Part shown: piece after piece, positions 13,246-25,700 of the stretch
Numbering within the stretch: position 1 is the stretch's first letter
How the letters are laid out: the number at the start of each line of letters is the position of its first letter
DNA from: Limnomonas spitsbergensis
Taxonomy: Eukaryota; Chlorophyta; Chlorophyceae; Chlamydomonadales
DNA: 64,000 nt
Assembly (NCBI GenBank): GCA_037349105.1
Contig: JAYJMM010000124.1
Span: 8,106,001-8,170,000 of the forward strand
Reading direction: 5' to 3'
Notes under the pieces: generated by a model
Database searches by the model: none
Seen by the model: only the letters and a program-made list of their open reading frames with translations
Told to the model about the DNA's origin: nothing
Position numbers and translations under genes: made by a program

Positions 13246-16200
13246 TTACCGCCACTTTTTCGAAAAGAGACGGCAATGTCTCAGCCTGCTCGCCAGGAGG
13301 CGTCGTATTACTGCCTGTAGGTCATCCCCTTGCTGCCAGGCTTTACCTCCATACACCCATGCACTAACACCCCTCATGTCAGTGGCGATCTCCAGGCCTT
13401 GAGGTCTCACTATCACCGGTATGTGAAAATGAAAACCAAAACGCCTTTGTCTCCCTTGACCTTTGCAGCCTGTAATTGTATGCTTCCCCTCGTGACCCCT
13501 CTCACCTTGCAGCTGCTTGCCAGTCCTCCCCTGGCAGCACCACCTTTCCGCCCATGGCCTGCTCTTCCGCCAATTCCTTGCATTCCGCCTCCTTGATCAA
13601 CAAGTTGAGCTGCCGGGCAGAAGGGTAGTACAGGCAGTGAGGGCAGGAGCGTGGGAGGACAGACGGTGCAAGATAATAAATGAGGATCAGAACCCAGGAT
13701 TATTGGTCAGGGCTCATTTATACAGCATACCCATGCTGATTTGGTTCCACGATCAGGAGCAGACATCTAACGTCACTGCCACTAAGGAGGCTTACCTAAC
13801 AACGCGAAACAAAACAGCAATTCCGCTCAAGCCCCATGCCCCACCTGCTGCCCAGCCCCTGCCTGTAGGTAGCCCCCAGCCCCCCAGCCACACGATCACA
13901 GTTATCACACCTGTCCTGTCTTGACTGCCTGCTCCACCATCCGGTTGACCAGTTTCAACGCTATGCGGACAGCCTTATGAGGCAGGTGGGCGTACTGAGC
14001 TGGAACGCTGGGCGCATCCGAAGGAGCCACGACGTCCACCACCGGACCTGCTCCGACCTCCTGCAGGGGCCTGATCGATGCCTGCTCGTTCCTAGAGTGT
14101 GGCTGGCCTATTCCTTCTGCCCCTCGAGCTCCTGCGCGTCGCGACGTCTGTGATGCAGGATGCTGCGGAGTCCCGGTGACCCTGGGCTGGATTGTGGACC
14201 TGCCTGTGCCCTGCCCCGCTGCGGTCCCTCCGCGGGCTTGCCAATGAATGCCCGCATTATGACCCGGGCCTGCCCTGCCGCCCACATCGTTCTGGTCCAA
14301 TGCGCTGAGGTAGTTGTTGAGGTCGTTCAGTGAGGAGCGTGGCCCGCGCGCGTCCACGGCATCGCTGCCAGCATCCTGAAGGTGGCACACAATGTGTCAG
14401 CATGGACACTTGGTGGGCCACTATGTGTCAGGTGGCACACAACATAACAGCCGTAATACGGACACAGAATATTCTAGAGGAGGGCAATGACAAAGACAGA
14501 ATAGTCAGCATCCGTGCCTTGCCAATCATGGCTTTCATATTGATCGAATTAGCAGGTACAAGCTCTCATCCTTGTGACCGTGATAAATGGTAGTGAGGAG
14601 AGATTACAAAACTTGGCGTTGCGAAACTGGTCCCTCATGCCTCTGTGTGCTCTTCAGTGCAGAACACGTGAATGTTTCTTATCATTCATGGTCCGAACAA
14701 TGTTTTGGCAGTCAGCGTGATGTCCGCCTGACACGTATTCCCACTCTCTCACCATACTCATCACTTATCGTCAAGCTTGCACACCAAAGCTAATCCTACT
14801 CGGTCATGACTCATGAGATTATTTTATTCGCCCTACCTCCTGCCTGGAAGCTTGCCTTTGAATGTAAGTACAGACAGGTCAGAGCCAGGGAGGCAGGCAG
14901 GGCAGGCAACATGGGCTTTGCACCATCCTCCTAGCCCCAGGGCATAACCTTTTGGGTACACACGCATGGCCAGGTGGCAAACATGAGATCTTTCATCGTA
15001 TGTGTCTTTCAAGGTTCCGTCATCTCTCCCTCTTCATGGTTGAGTAAAGTGTCTCCCCTATGAGTCATGTGATCTTGATGACTGAGGCGCAGCGTGCGGT
15101 CCACCCACCTCGTTGTCACTGAGCGCCTCCAGCAACTGCTCCATGCCTTCCATCGATGTGAAATCCCGCGGCGTGTGGCCCCTGCCGGTCCCGCTTGCCT
15201 TCTGGCTCGCCTGCGTGTGCTGCTGCCGCTGCTGCTGTAGCCCGCCTCCCCGGATGGACGAGGACTGCTGCGTGGACCTCGGCGTCGTGGCCCCCAGGTG
15301 CATGGGTGCTGCCATGCCTCTACTGGCCCGGGGTGGGAAAGCATGTAGGCCGGCGGGGGCCGCCGGTCCACGACCCGTCCGCTTGGGGGAGGGCGGTTCC
15401 ACTGTCAGCTGCTGGCTGCTATGATTGTACGCGGAGGGCCCAGAGCTGGACGCCCCGCCCCCGCCTTGTGCGCGGCTTGAGGGTCTCATGGATGGGTGCT
15501 GCCCTGCACCTCCAGGCTGCTGCATCGGAGCCATCTGCATCCCGGTCTGCATCCTCGAAGGCAGCCTGGGTGCAGTCAGGGAGACAGACAGACTCGGGCT
15601 TCAGAGGAGGGGTACGCGGGAGAGAGCTATGCAGCAGGGACAGATGGCTTTTGTCCACCTGCTTATTTCCCATCCTGTTTTATTTGCGATGCGGTCCTCG
15701 CGTGCTCAAGTTGGAGAGTGCATGAGGGCGGCGATAGAGAGTGCATGAGGGCAAGCTGAGTACCGGTAGTGCAGGAAGGCTTATGCAGGGAGCCTGCTAA
15801 CAAGCAAGGCCTATTCTGTGCAGCAAAAATTGCACATGCGGCTACGGAGCGGGATGAGTAAGCCGCGGATTTGACGAACAAACCCTGCTTAAAGTGATTA
15901 AACCCCGTATGAGATGAGCAAGGTACCTAGCGCCGCCGCTGCGTGTGCTTGGTCGCCCATCCAGCTCGCAAGAGGGTCCAGCTACGCCGCCGCGGGTGCC
16001 AGGCCGCCCGTCCACTTCAAACACATTAGGGACCAAGCCCCAGCTTGAGCTGCCGCGCGTGCCACCTGAGGGCGCCCATGAGCCTGCTTCTAGCTCCCCT
16101 GCTCCATTCCAAAGCATGCTGCTGGATGTGGACATCGGCTCAGCGCCCGGCCGGTGGATTTGCTGGGAGTTGCCAGCATTGGCTGCTGTGCGCGGCTTGT

Positions 16201-16399
16201 TGTTGCGCTCCTGCTCGAGCTGTGCCTTCCCATCCTCTGGCCGGCCCTTGATGTGCATCTGGGTCAAGCTGCCGCCAACATGCTTGGCGTCGGTGTTCTG
16301 CCATGCATCAGCACCGCTCGTGTCAGTGGAGCGGCTGCAAGGTCGCTGCCTCGTGTTGTTGCTGTCTGCTGTCCTCCTGGCCCCCCGCTTCTGCTCCAT
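13246..16399 (-). CDS. Unidentified low-complexity (probably disordered) protein, five exons
   Basis: I do not recognise this protein. Inferred exons are 16399-15927 (ATG at 16399), 15565-15109, 14375-13911, 13609-13506 and 13405-13246 (TAA). They join in phase to 552 residues. The first three exons are rich in Gly, Ser, Gln, Arg and Pro with little predicted order. They include short acidic/leucine patches such as MEQLLEALSDNE and SSLNDLNNYLSALDQND, which could be short binding motifs. The C-terminal part looks folded and helical (HKAVRIALKLVNRMVEQAVK, LNLLIKEAECKELAEEQA, DLQAVIRRLLASR). Exons 2 to 4 have the best splice sites and phase agreement. The last exon has a weak acceptor, and the 5' end could lie further upstream. 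A regulatory or scaffold role is only a guess. Confidence 0.55.
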
Positions 16400-17284
16400 G
16401 AAGCTGGGTGTGAAAAGACTGGCTTGCCGTCCAGCGGACCTCAGGGGTCTTCAAATTCCTGCGTATACTCGAATGATTGATGTCTGGTATCGACAATCCA
16501 CGATATCGGCAGGGCACACACTCACTGTCCCCGACCCTCCCTTGGATTCGACCAGATGCATAGGGATGACGACATCATTATCCTAGTACTACGTTCCATT
16601 CTAATGACCACGGTGTATCATATTGCCCAGGCTCAAAACCACAGCAACACCTAACACAGGAAGTGGTACCTGAAAGCTTTCCAATGTGTTATGACACTAC
16701 ACTTGATGAGAGATGGTAGAGCCAAGTAAAACAATGGCTGTTTACGGGATCCCTTCGTCCATCTTGCTTGTGAGTCGAACAAACTCTGTCACTTCCGGCC
16801 AAACAGCACGCTGACGTGAAGATACGCCATTCGCTTCGAATGGTTTCCCTTAACAGAATGCAAGATTCGATTACAAGGGCGAGGAACCCCCCAAAACGCG
16901 TATGTGTATTAGCAAGTGATTCCAAATTTAGAATTTAGCTACAATGCTATGAATTAATTCAAGTTCACCCCCCTTGGCCTAGGCCACCAGCGACAGGCTA
17001 TTTGCGAAAAGCGAACAGGTGTACGGCGGGTGTATGTCGTACATTTGGGTGTCAAAGGCAGTTCTGCGGTCTCTCTGACTACAAACGCCTCAGCACCTCA
17101 TACACCCTCTGAGGAACACATCATTGTCGGATGCAAACTATGGCTCATAGATCCAGCTTGTTGCATCTACCAAGCTATCCCTCCGACCCCATGCGGCACC
17201 AGTCATTGTTCATTTCAGCACACAATTTCATTAGCTCACTTACGCCACAATTCATATATCGGTTCATCAAGGCACACTGCTGAG

Positions 17285-17425
17285 TTTGCTTTGGGCAGCA
17301 AGCCCTGCTGCTGGGGCCACCAGCTGCAGGCCAGTCAAGTTTTGACCCCAATTGACCAATTCCCAATACGGTAGGCCCAGTGGTTGCCGCCAAGCGGCCC
17401 CTGAAAGTGGTACAATGCGCTCGTA
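17285..17425 (-). mobile_element. Dispersed short repeat family, copy (minus orientation)
   Basis: On the minus strand this contains the shared core CCACTGGGCCTA, then AAAACTTGACTGGCCTGCAG, seen in four other copies in this window. No coding capacity is evident. The family is SINE- or MITE-sized, and its class is unknown. Confidence 0.5.
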
Positions 17426-18604
17426 CCAGTGATTGACCTGCATCCCATGGATGGCTTGTAAAGAGATCATCCAGGACCTTCACATGGACGAAAGGGGCTT
17501 TTCCTTGCCTCCCCCTACCAGTATACGGTGTACCGATGTCCTCCATGCGGCATTGCTGATCCGGAAACACTGCCGTCCCATCAGAACCATTACCCTTATC
17601 AACTCAAACAGCTGGCCCTGGGGCCAATCCTGCAGCTGGAGCCATAAGCTCAACAAGAGAATCTGGGGAAATCTCTGACCACTTGCATTGAATGTTACAA
17701 CAGGATTATGGTAATTATGGCAAGACACTTTTTCAAGCGCTAGCAAGATTCTCCAGATCCACCTAACTCTACCGTTCCCCATTTTCATCCCCTTGTAAAC
17801 GTACGCTCCCGGCTCCTTCTTGCACTCTTCATCGATACTGACCTACGCAAAACCCATGTTCGAACACCTGCCGCCATGATTGCCTCCACAGTCCACACCC
17901 TTTTCCAGGATACTTAGCTCTTCCTCCTCTTGACGCGCTTAATTTTCACATCCCCATTAAGCCCACAATATAATCTCTCTGGATTCCTCTGACACCACCT
18001 TTGCAGAAATCAACTCGGTCCACCATATTGATTGATCCGGGCGAAGGTTTCTAGTCATCAAGGTCCACTGTGTCCAAGAATGGGCACACGTCCATTGTCT
18101 ACTACCTCCCCATCCATGATCCTTTTTCCTTTGGGGTCACTTGTCAATCGATGCACACAACAAACGCACCCAGCTAACATCCAGATGCCTGAAACACTAC
18201 CCCTCTGCTCCCCAACTTGCAGTGAAAACATAAAACACCGCGCCCCAAATTGCTCAACTATTAAGCAAACTACTGCCGTAAACAGGCTGTTTACAGTAAA
18301 ACGGCTAACAAGCAGATATATTCCTGCCAACTGCTATGCCTTATGTCCCTGCTGCTCCCGTATGTCACCTGATCTCTCCTCTTCGAACGGGTCATTGTCA
18401 AATCCTAGGGCTAGGACTACCATGGCCTGGACGGTTTAACCCATGGCCCCATGCATCCATTTGCATCTTCCAGTCGGACCTTTCTCTGATTAACTGATAT
18501 GCCAGTCTTTATTCCCACTTTTCCTCCTTTTTTCCTGCCCCTTTGTGTTTTTTTCGTTCTTTCCTCCCAACCCTTAAGCTGGATGCCCACGTGGTCGAGT
18601 ATTT

Positions 18605-18645
18605 TTTAGCAGGGCCCAGAGGTGTTATGTCATTGACCTATGTGA
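18605..18645 (+). repeat. Fragment of the dispersed repeat (outer edge)
   Basis: TTTTTAGCAGGGCC followed by AGAGGTGTTATGTCATTGAC recurs near 49628 (plus) and 47840 and 48712 (minus). It appears to be the outer end of the same short element family. Confidence 0.45.
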
Positions 18646-19777
18646 GTCTCTGGATCTACCTTTGACTCGTGGAAAGCCTCGGCATCTCTCTTGAATCCCT
18701 CATCCAATAGAAGAACGAACCCAGTGAAACCTAAACCAGTAGTCAGCAGCCCAGCAGCAGCATGCATGCATAAGAAAATTTATGAAGGTTGTCGCGGTTA
18801 CAAAAGTGTTGCGGCTAAGGGCTGCGCTGACTGAAGGAATGCGCAAGTATGATAGACACCCTTTCACTTTCAGGGAGCTGAAACTCCAGGTGCAGTAATG
18901 CTGACGCGGCATGACAAAAGCACAGCCTTCCACGAGTAACCTGAAGATTGCTTTGTCTGTCTTTCTTATTCTCAGTTCGTATCGGCGGGAGTATGCCAAG
19001 CCAAGCGCAGCACCTCCCACCCAGAAACACCTATATCATTCTTCATCACTATTAAAGTATGGCCTTGCCACCAATCCTATCCCCAATTCTCCATGGGACA
19101 CCCGCGGCTACCTCATCTTCAGTAGTTCAGCGTCTACATGGAATCATGCCTACGGTGCACCACTGGGTCAACTGGTGGCCATGGCTTCGCTTCACTACCA
19201 TACCTTCCCGTGAGCCACATCCCCCCGCAGTGCGGCCTTGCCTGGTCGGTCTCCAACACCCTTGAACTCTCACCTTCTCCACACCCGCCTTTTCTGATGA
19301 CTTGGCCATGCCGGAAAAGGGACATTCATTCAGATCTTGATGGGTATTATGCCATAGTACCTCTCTCAGGCTCCGATACAGGATTTGTACTACCCCTGGT
19401 TCAGGACGCCAGTGCTCCCGCCAACTGGTGCTGCCATAGATCTGGCTGTACCGTAGATCTGGAACAAGCCCAATAGATCCCTGGCGCATTTTTGTATTCC
19501 GAAGCGTTGTAGCAGGGGTTGCAGTGCACCAGCCAGAAAAACCGAGCTGCTTAGTGCAAGTAGTAGTTGACGCGTAACTCAATGATACCATACGCAGCTC
19601 ACAAGCCCGTACAATCATGTTTCCTCGGCAAGATTGCCCGACTCGGTGCCATCTCTGAATTGTCGTCTATCTCTCTAGTATGATGATTTAAATACCTGGC
19701 TATAAGTCGCATCTTCCTGCTTTTCAGCGGGAAAGGTGACAATGATGGGGGACCCCGTTGCTCGGTAAGATCGGCAG

Positions 19778-22700
19778 TTCTTCCTAGCGCAAGGAAAACT
19801 TGAATGCGATCAGTTCGTAGTTAAGTATATCAATCTTTTCGGACCTGAAACAAACATGCTTCCCGCAACATGTGTGGTTATTGCCAACAGGCACTCGGCA
19901 TACGTTGCAAACTCAAGTGCTGAAGGCTTCAACAAGTATCTCTTGACTCTTCTAGCCCAGCGCCGTGAGCTCAAAGAGGAGAGCATCAAGCAGCAGCTCA
20001 TTGGCAGCAAGCCAGAGGCTGCACTCAGCCCTGGCTACTTATATGATAATGTCAGCAGCTTGACAATTGAGGCAGAGAGGAGGGAGCTTCAAAAAGAGCT
20101 GACACTGGGGTTGGAGTGCACTCAGCCAACGCTCGCTACTGAACGCATGCGGAATACTATCGCAACGGCCGGTAGCCCTTTGTCGGGTGGGTGCATGAAG
20201 GAGCATGCGCGAGGGCACTGATGAAATTTGAAGAGAAAAAGGTTGCCTAACTAGGCTTGAGGGATGTCCTGTTCATGCATGGCACATGCGCCTACTGCAT
20301 GGCACCAGCCACTATCGCGTAGCATTAGCCACTTCCATGTGGATTTGGCTTGTCAGCAGCGCAAGCATCCTAGTGCGCATGCGTTCATGCAAGGAGTATT
20401 TTTTCCGCATGATGTGCTGGGTGCCCTGGTTCTCAAAGGATTTCACTGTGGCTTATCTAACCACCTGCATGTATGCCCTTATTGCCCACATCACACCATC
20501 CAACGTCTTTTGTTTTCTCTCTCTCTCTCTCTCTCTCTTTCATACCTCACCTTTCCTTCATGGGAGTTAGCACCGTGTTTGGGGACTGATAGACCTGGTG
20601 CCATAATACCCACGGCATTGCTTTCCTCCTCCTGATTTTTGGGGTAGGTATGACAGACTCCCAGGCGCTGCTTTGGCACTACAAGGGCCGTGCGGCGGCA
20701 TTACAATGCGAGCGGCGGTCGCTGCAGCACCACATGTTGCTCCTGAGGCGGGCGCACCTGCAACACGTAGCATTGCGTTCCCTGCCACCGAGGCTGGCAG
20801 GATTGGGGCATTCCAAGTAAGGGAGGGTGGACATCAGGGTGGGCAGGGGCAGGCAGCCACACGCCGGTTGGCTGGCCATGGGGAGAGCACCGGGTACAAA
20901 TTACATAATGAACATTTGACATGCCATCACTGTCACCTCAGCTTGCACTCAGCGTAGCTCTACCTCAGCCTTGTGAGAACCAGCCTTGTGCCTAGCCGCC
21001 TACTGCCTCTGTAAGAAAGAATGAAAATTACGCCCCGCAGGGGCGTGAGGGTTAAGGAAACAGCGCGGCATGGGCCGAGGCCTCGTCTGCGCCGTTACCA
21101 TAACTACCTCTGTATCCAATCCTGCCCCCTTCGACACTCTGAGATTTCCTCCAGCCCTCCTCCCGTCACCCGTTGTGCAATTCCCTCGGGCATGGCATGT
21201 GGCGGCTGCAGGTCTGAGATGCCTCTGGTTCTCCCCCCTCAGGAGCCAACTTGACCACATCGGACCTATTGTCAGCGGCACTTGCACATGTGAGCGGGAG
21301 CTGGAAGCGTCACTGCAATGCATGCATGTAAGTGGGGAAAGATTATGGTGAGCGCGGCATGAGGGCCGAGGATCACCAATCAACTGGTCCTCTCATCAGG
21401 GCTCCTCCCACTCCCTGTCACGTCACATTGTGGATCTACGGCCTCCTCATTGGCCTCACCATTCGTTTTTCGTCACCTCAAAGGGTACCCTGCTAGCTGT
21501 GGCCTGAGGCACCATTGCCAGCAGGAGCTATTTAAGGACATAACCCTGCAGACTCCTGCTGCATGGCCCGCCTGTCCCTCCTCACGGATTGAGCCCCCTC
21601 CCGGATTGAGCCCCCTCCCGAATCGAGCCCCCTCCCACTGGACTTTATGCAGGCCAACCAGCTTGCGGAGGCAGACGCATCAGCACGCATCGCCCGCCTG
21701 CAGCAACCCGGTGGGGCCGGCAAGGCCGAAGAGGGAGACTGGTGGCCCCTCCTCAATCATGTGGTGGCGGTTGCGCCAGGCTCACGAGTGGGCCAGCGCA
21801 TGATGGAAAGGATGGCAGTGCTGCCCCTCAGCCACCATCATAGGTTCCCTGTCTACGAGCAGGTGCAGTGCACGCAGGAGGGTGTGTGTGTGGTGTGTGG
21901 TGTGTGTGTGTGTGTGTGTGTGGTTTGTGATGTGTGTACGTCGTTTGAAACAAGCAGGTGAACAGACAGGCGTTTGGGGGAGAGCAGTCCTGCGCTCTTC
22001 CACTGCATGCCGTTGACGTTCCTGGCACTCTGATGCAGCTGATGGGCAGGTCTAGGCTGCATTGCTTGCCTGATGCTGCCCTGTGAGTGTGGTGGCGCAC
22101 AGCCATACACACTTATCATTCACATTCTGTCCTCTGACCAGCTGCTGGATCTGTCGCCTGCCTGCTTAGGTTTCTGCCCTGCCGGAGCAGCGAGACCGGC
22201 AAATGTTTGAAGCAGGGCTGCGTGTGCCTCCGAGCTATGCCAGGACTGCGGCCGAAGCAGAGGCTGTGCTGCTAGGTGCGTGTGACATGACATGAGCCGG
22301 CTGAGTCAGGCTGACCTAAACCCTAAACCCTCAACCCTAAACCACCCTGCTGCTCTGTCCAGCAGGGCTCAGGTGATAGCACAGGAAGCATCAGGGTTCA
22401 CACAATTGAACCCGGATCAAATGATATTCCCCCGGCCACGCTGCTCTGCACCTTGCAACAAGGGCAGCAACAACCTGAGCACACTGTTTTTGGCACCACA
22501 TTCGCCCCTGCCCCTCCGTGTGTGCTGAAAGCCGCCTCCTCCGCTGTGATGCAGAATTGGTTGAAAGCTTCATTGACGAGGAAGGTGCAGAGGCGCTGAG
22601 GTCAAGTCCAGGCGGCACACGCGTCGCGCTCGCTTCTCTAGGGCGGGAAGCTTCGGCAGTCTCCGTGGCCGGGGGCCCGTCCACCGCTTCCAGCAGCGGG

Positions 22701-25700
22701 CGCGATGCCGAGCGGGCAAATCCGAGCCTGCATGGGATCCTGTATGTGGCCCGCAAGATCCTCCCGCAGGCATGTGTCTTACTGTGCTGCAACACATAGT
22801 AGCCGCTGTCAGACTCAGAGGCTGCTGTCAGGCTCAGTGGCGGCTGTCAGACTCAGAGGCGGCTGTCAGGCTCAGTGGCCGCTGTCAGGCTCAGAGGCGG
22901 CTGTCAAGCTCATTGGCTGCTGTCAGGCTCAGTGGCTGCTGTCAGGCTCAGTGGCTGCTGTCAGGCTCAGTGGCTGCTGTCAGGCTCAGTGGCTGCTGTC
23001 AGGCTCAGTGGCTGCTGTCAGGCTCAGTGGCTGCTGTCAGGCTCAGTGGCTGCTGTCAGGCTCAGTGGCTGCTGTCAGGCTCAGTGGCTGCTGTCAGGCT
23101 CAGTGGCTGCTGTCAGGCTCAGTGGCTGCTGTCAGGCTCAGTGGCTGCTGTCAGGCTCAGAGGCGGCTGTCAGGCTCAGTGGCTGCTGTCAGGCTCAGTG
23201 GCTGCTGTCAGGCTCAGTGGCTGCTGTCAGGCTCAGTGGCTGCTGTCAGGCTCAGTGGCTGTTGTCAGGCTCAGTGGCTGCTGTCAGGCTCAGTGGCTGC
23301 TGTCAGGCTCAGTGGCTGCTGTCAGGCTCAGTGGCGGCTGTCAGGCTCAGCGGCGGCTGTCAGGCTCAGTGGCTGCTGTCAGGCTCAGTGGCTGCTGTCA
23401 GGCTCAGTGGCTGCTGTCAGGCTCAGTGGCTGCTGTCAGGCTCAGTGGCTGCTGTCAGGCTCAGTGGCTGCTGTCAGGCTCAGTGGCTGCTGTCAGGCTC
23501 AGTGGCGGCTGTCAGGCTCAGTGGCTGTTGTCAGGCTCAGTGGCTGCTGTCAGGCTCAGTGGCTGCTGTCAGGCTCAGTGGCTGCTGTCAGGCTCAGTGG
23601 CTGCTGTCAGGCTCAGTGGCTGCTGTCAGGCTCAGTGGCTGCTGTCAGGCTCAAAGGCATCTGTCAGGCTCAGTGGCTGCTGTCAGGCTCAGTGGCTGCT
23701 GTCAGGCTCAGTGGCTGCTGTCAGGCTCATTGGCTGCTGTCAGGCTCAGTGGCTGCTGTCAGGCTCAGTGGCGGCTGTCAGGCTCAGTGGCTGCTGTCAG
23801 GCTCAGTGGCGGCTGTCAGGCTCAGTGGCTGTTGTCAGGCTCAGTGGCTGCTGTCAGGCTCAGTGGCTGCTGTCAGGCTCAGTGGCTGCTGTCAGGCTCA
23901 GTGGCTGCTGTCAGGCTCAGTGGCTGCTGTCAGGCTTAGTGGCTGCTGTCAGGCTCAAAGGCATCTGTCAGGCTCAGTGGCTGCTGTCAGGCTCAGTGGC
24001 TGCTGTCAGGCTCAAAGGCATCTGTCAGGCTCAGTGGCTGCTGTCAGGCTCAGTGGCTGCTGTCAGGCTCAGTGGCTGCTGTCAGGCTCAGTGGCTGCTG
24101 TCAGGCTCAGTGGCTGCTGTCAGGCTCAGTGGCTGCTGTCAGGCTCAGTGGCTGCTGTCAGGCTCAGTGGCTGCTGTCAGGCTCAGTGGCTGCTGTCAGG
24201 CTCAGTGGCTGCTGTCAGGCTCAGTGGCTGCTGTCAGGCTCAGTGGCTGCTGTCAGGCTCAAAGGCATCTGTCAGGCTCAGTGGCTGCTGTCAGGCTCAG
24301 TGGCTGCTGTCAGGCTCAGTGGCTGCTGTCAGGCTCAGTGGCTGCTGTCAGGCTCAGTGGCTGCTGTCAGGCTCAGTGGCTGCTGTCAGGCTCAGTGGCT
24401 GCTGTCAGGCTCAGTGGCTGCTGTCAGGCTCAGTGGCTGCTGTCAGGCTCAGTGGCTGCTGTCAGGCTCAGTGGCTGCTGTCAGGCTCAGTGGCTGCTGT
24501 CAGGCTCAGTGGCTGCTGTCAGGCTCAGTGGCTGCTGTCAGGCTCAGTGGCTGCTGTCAGGCTCAGTGGCTGCTGTCAGGCTCAGTGGCTGCTGTCAGGC
24601 TCAGTGGCTGCTGTCAGGCTCAGTGGCTGCTGTCAGGCTCAGTGGCTGCTGTCAGGCTCAGTGGCTGCTGTCAGGCTCAGTGGCTGCTGTCAGGCTCAGT
24701 GGCTGCTGTCAGGCTCAAAGGCATCTGTCAGGCTCAGTGGCTGCTGTCAGGCTCAGTGGCTGCTGTCAGGCTCAAAGGCATCTGTCAGGCTCAAAGGCAT
24801 CTGTCAGGCTCAGTGGCTGCTGTCAGGCTCAGTGGCTGCTGTCAGGCTCAGTGGCTGCTGTCAGGCTCAGTGGCTGCTGTCAGGCTCAGTGGCTGCTGTC
24901 AGGCTCAGTGGCTGCTGTCAGGCTCAGTGGCGGCTGTCAGGCTCAGTGGCTGCTGTCAGGCTCAGTGGCTGCTGTCAGGCTCAGTGGCTGCTGTCAGGCT
25001 CAGTGGCTGCTGTCAGGCTCAGTGGCTGCTGTCAGGCTCAGTGGCTGCTGTTTCAACGCTTTGAACACATTTCTGCAGTGCTAGCTCCGGTGTCAGCCTC
25101 GTTTTTTTTTTGAATTTGGTCCCCGCTGTCTTTCAATTTTTGTTGTGTCCCCCTTACCCTGTTCCCCAAGGACAGGTCCTGTCGCGCCACCGGATGCGTA
25201 CGCCCGATGCTTCGACCGTCTTTGACCTGCTATTGTCAGAGGATCCGCAGGCTGGGCTGCCCTCTGACTCAGCAAGGATGCCAGCCCCTGAACCCACAGC
25301 AGCACCTACCGGCGCGTCAGTCATGGAATCCGACCGAGTCTTTGTCGTCGACGCGCACACCGCCCGTCTGGAGGCGATAGTGCCGTCACCACAGGGCGAC
25401 CCTTCCGCCGCCCAAGCCGCCATACTGGCGGGCCTGGGTGCGGGCGCCGCCGCCCCGGCCGGGACTGGCGTAGGACATGGCGGCGGCAATGCAGGCGCGC
25501 TGCACATCGACGAGACCTTGCGCACGGAGAATATGTTCCTGGAGGTCTGCGACACGCTGCAGGTGGCCGACCGGTTGAAGCTGCAGGCCGAGGCGCGGGC
25601 TGAGAGGTGTGTGTGTGTGTCTGAAGGCCGGGTGTCGCAGAGATGCAGCGGTAAGGCAGGCGGGATGATGGAGGTGGTTGCAAGGGTGTGGAGGGAAGAG

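Larger units (their letters stand above)
16400..19777. other. Gene-poor stretch with dispersed-repeat fragments
   Basis: No gene could be supported here. Minus-strand frames at 17175-17788 include short peptides such as NLTGLQLVAPAAGLAAQ that are translations of a dispersed repeat (see 17285-17425). Another repeat edge lies at 18605-18645. The composition is less GC-rich than the exons, with many TCC/CTT tracts. A degenerate transposable element is possible, but I found no transposase, integrase or reverse-transcriptase motif. Confidence 0.4.

Noticed and set aside
17175..17788. Possible transposon-encoded protein on the minus strand
   Set aside because: No catalytic motif is visible, and part of the frame is the translated dispersed repeat.
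22705..25113. Open frames of 802, 770, 354 and 330 codons on the plus strand
   Set aside because: They are translations of a 19-bp tandem repeat in three frames with identical periodic peptides, and they lie inside an intron supported by phase and protein continuity.
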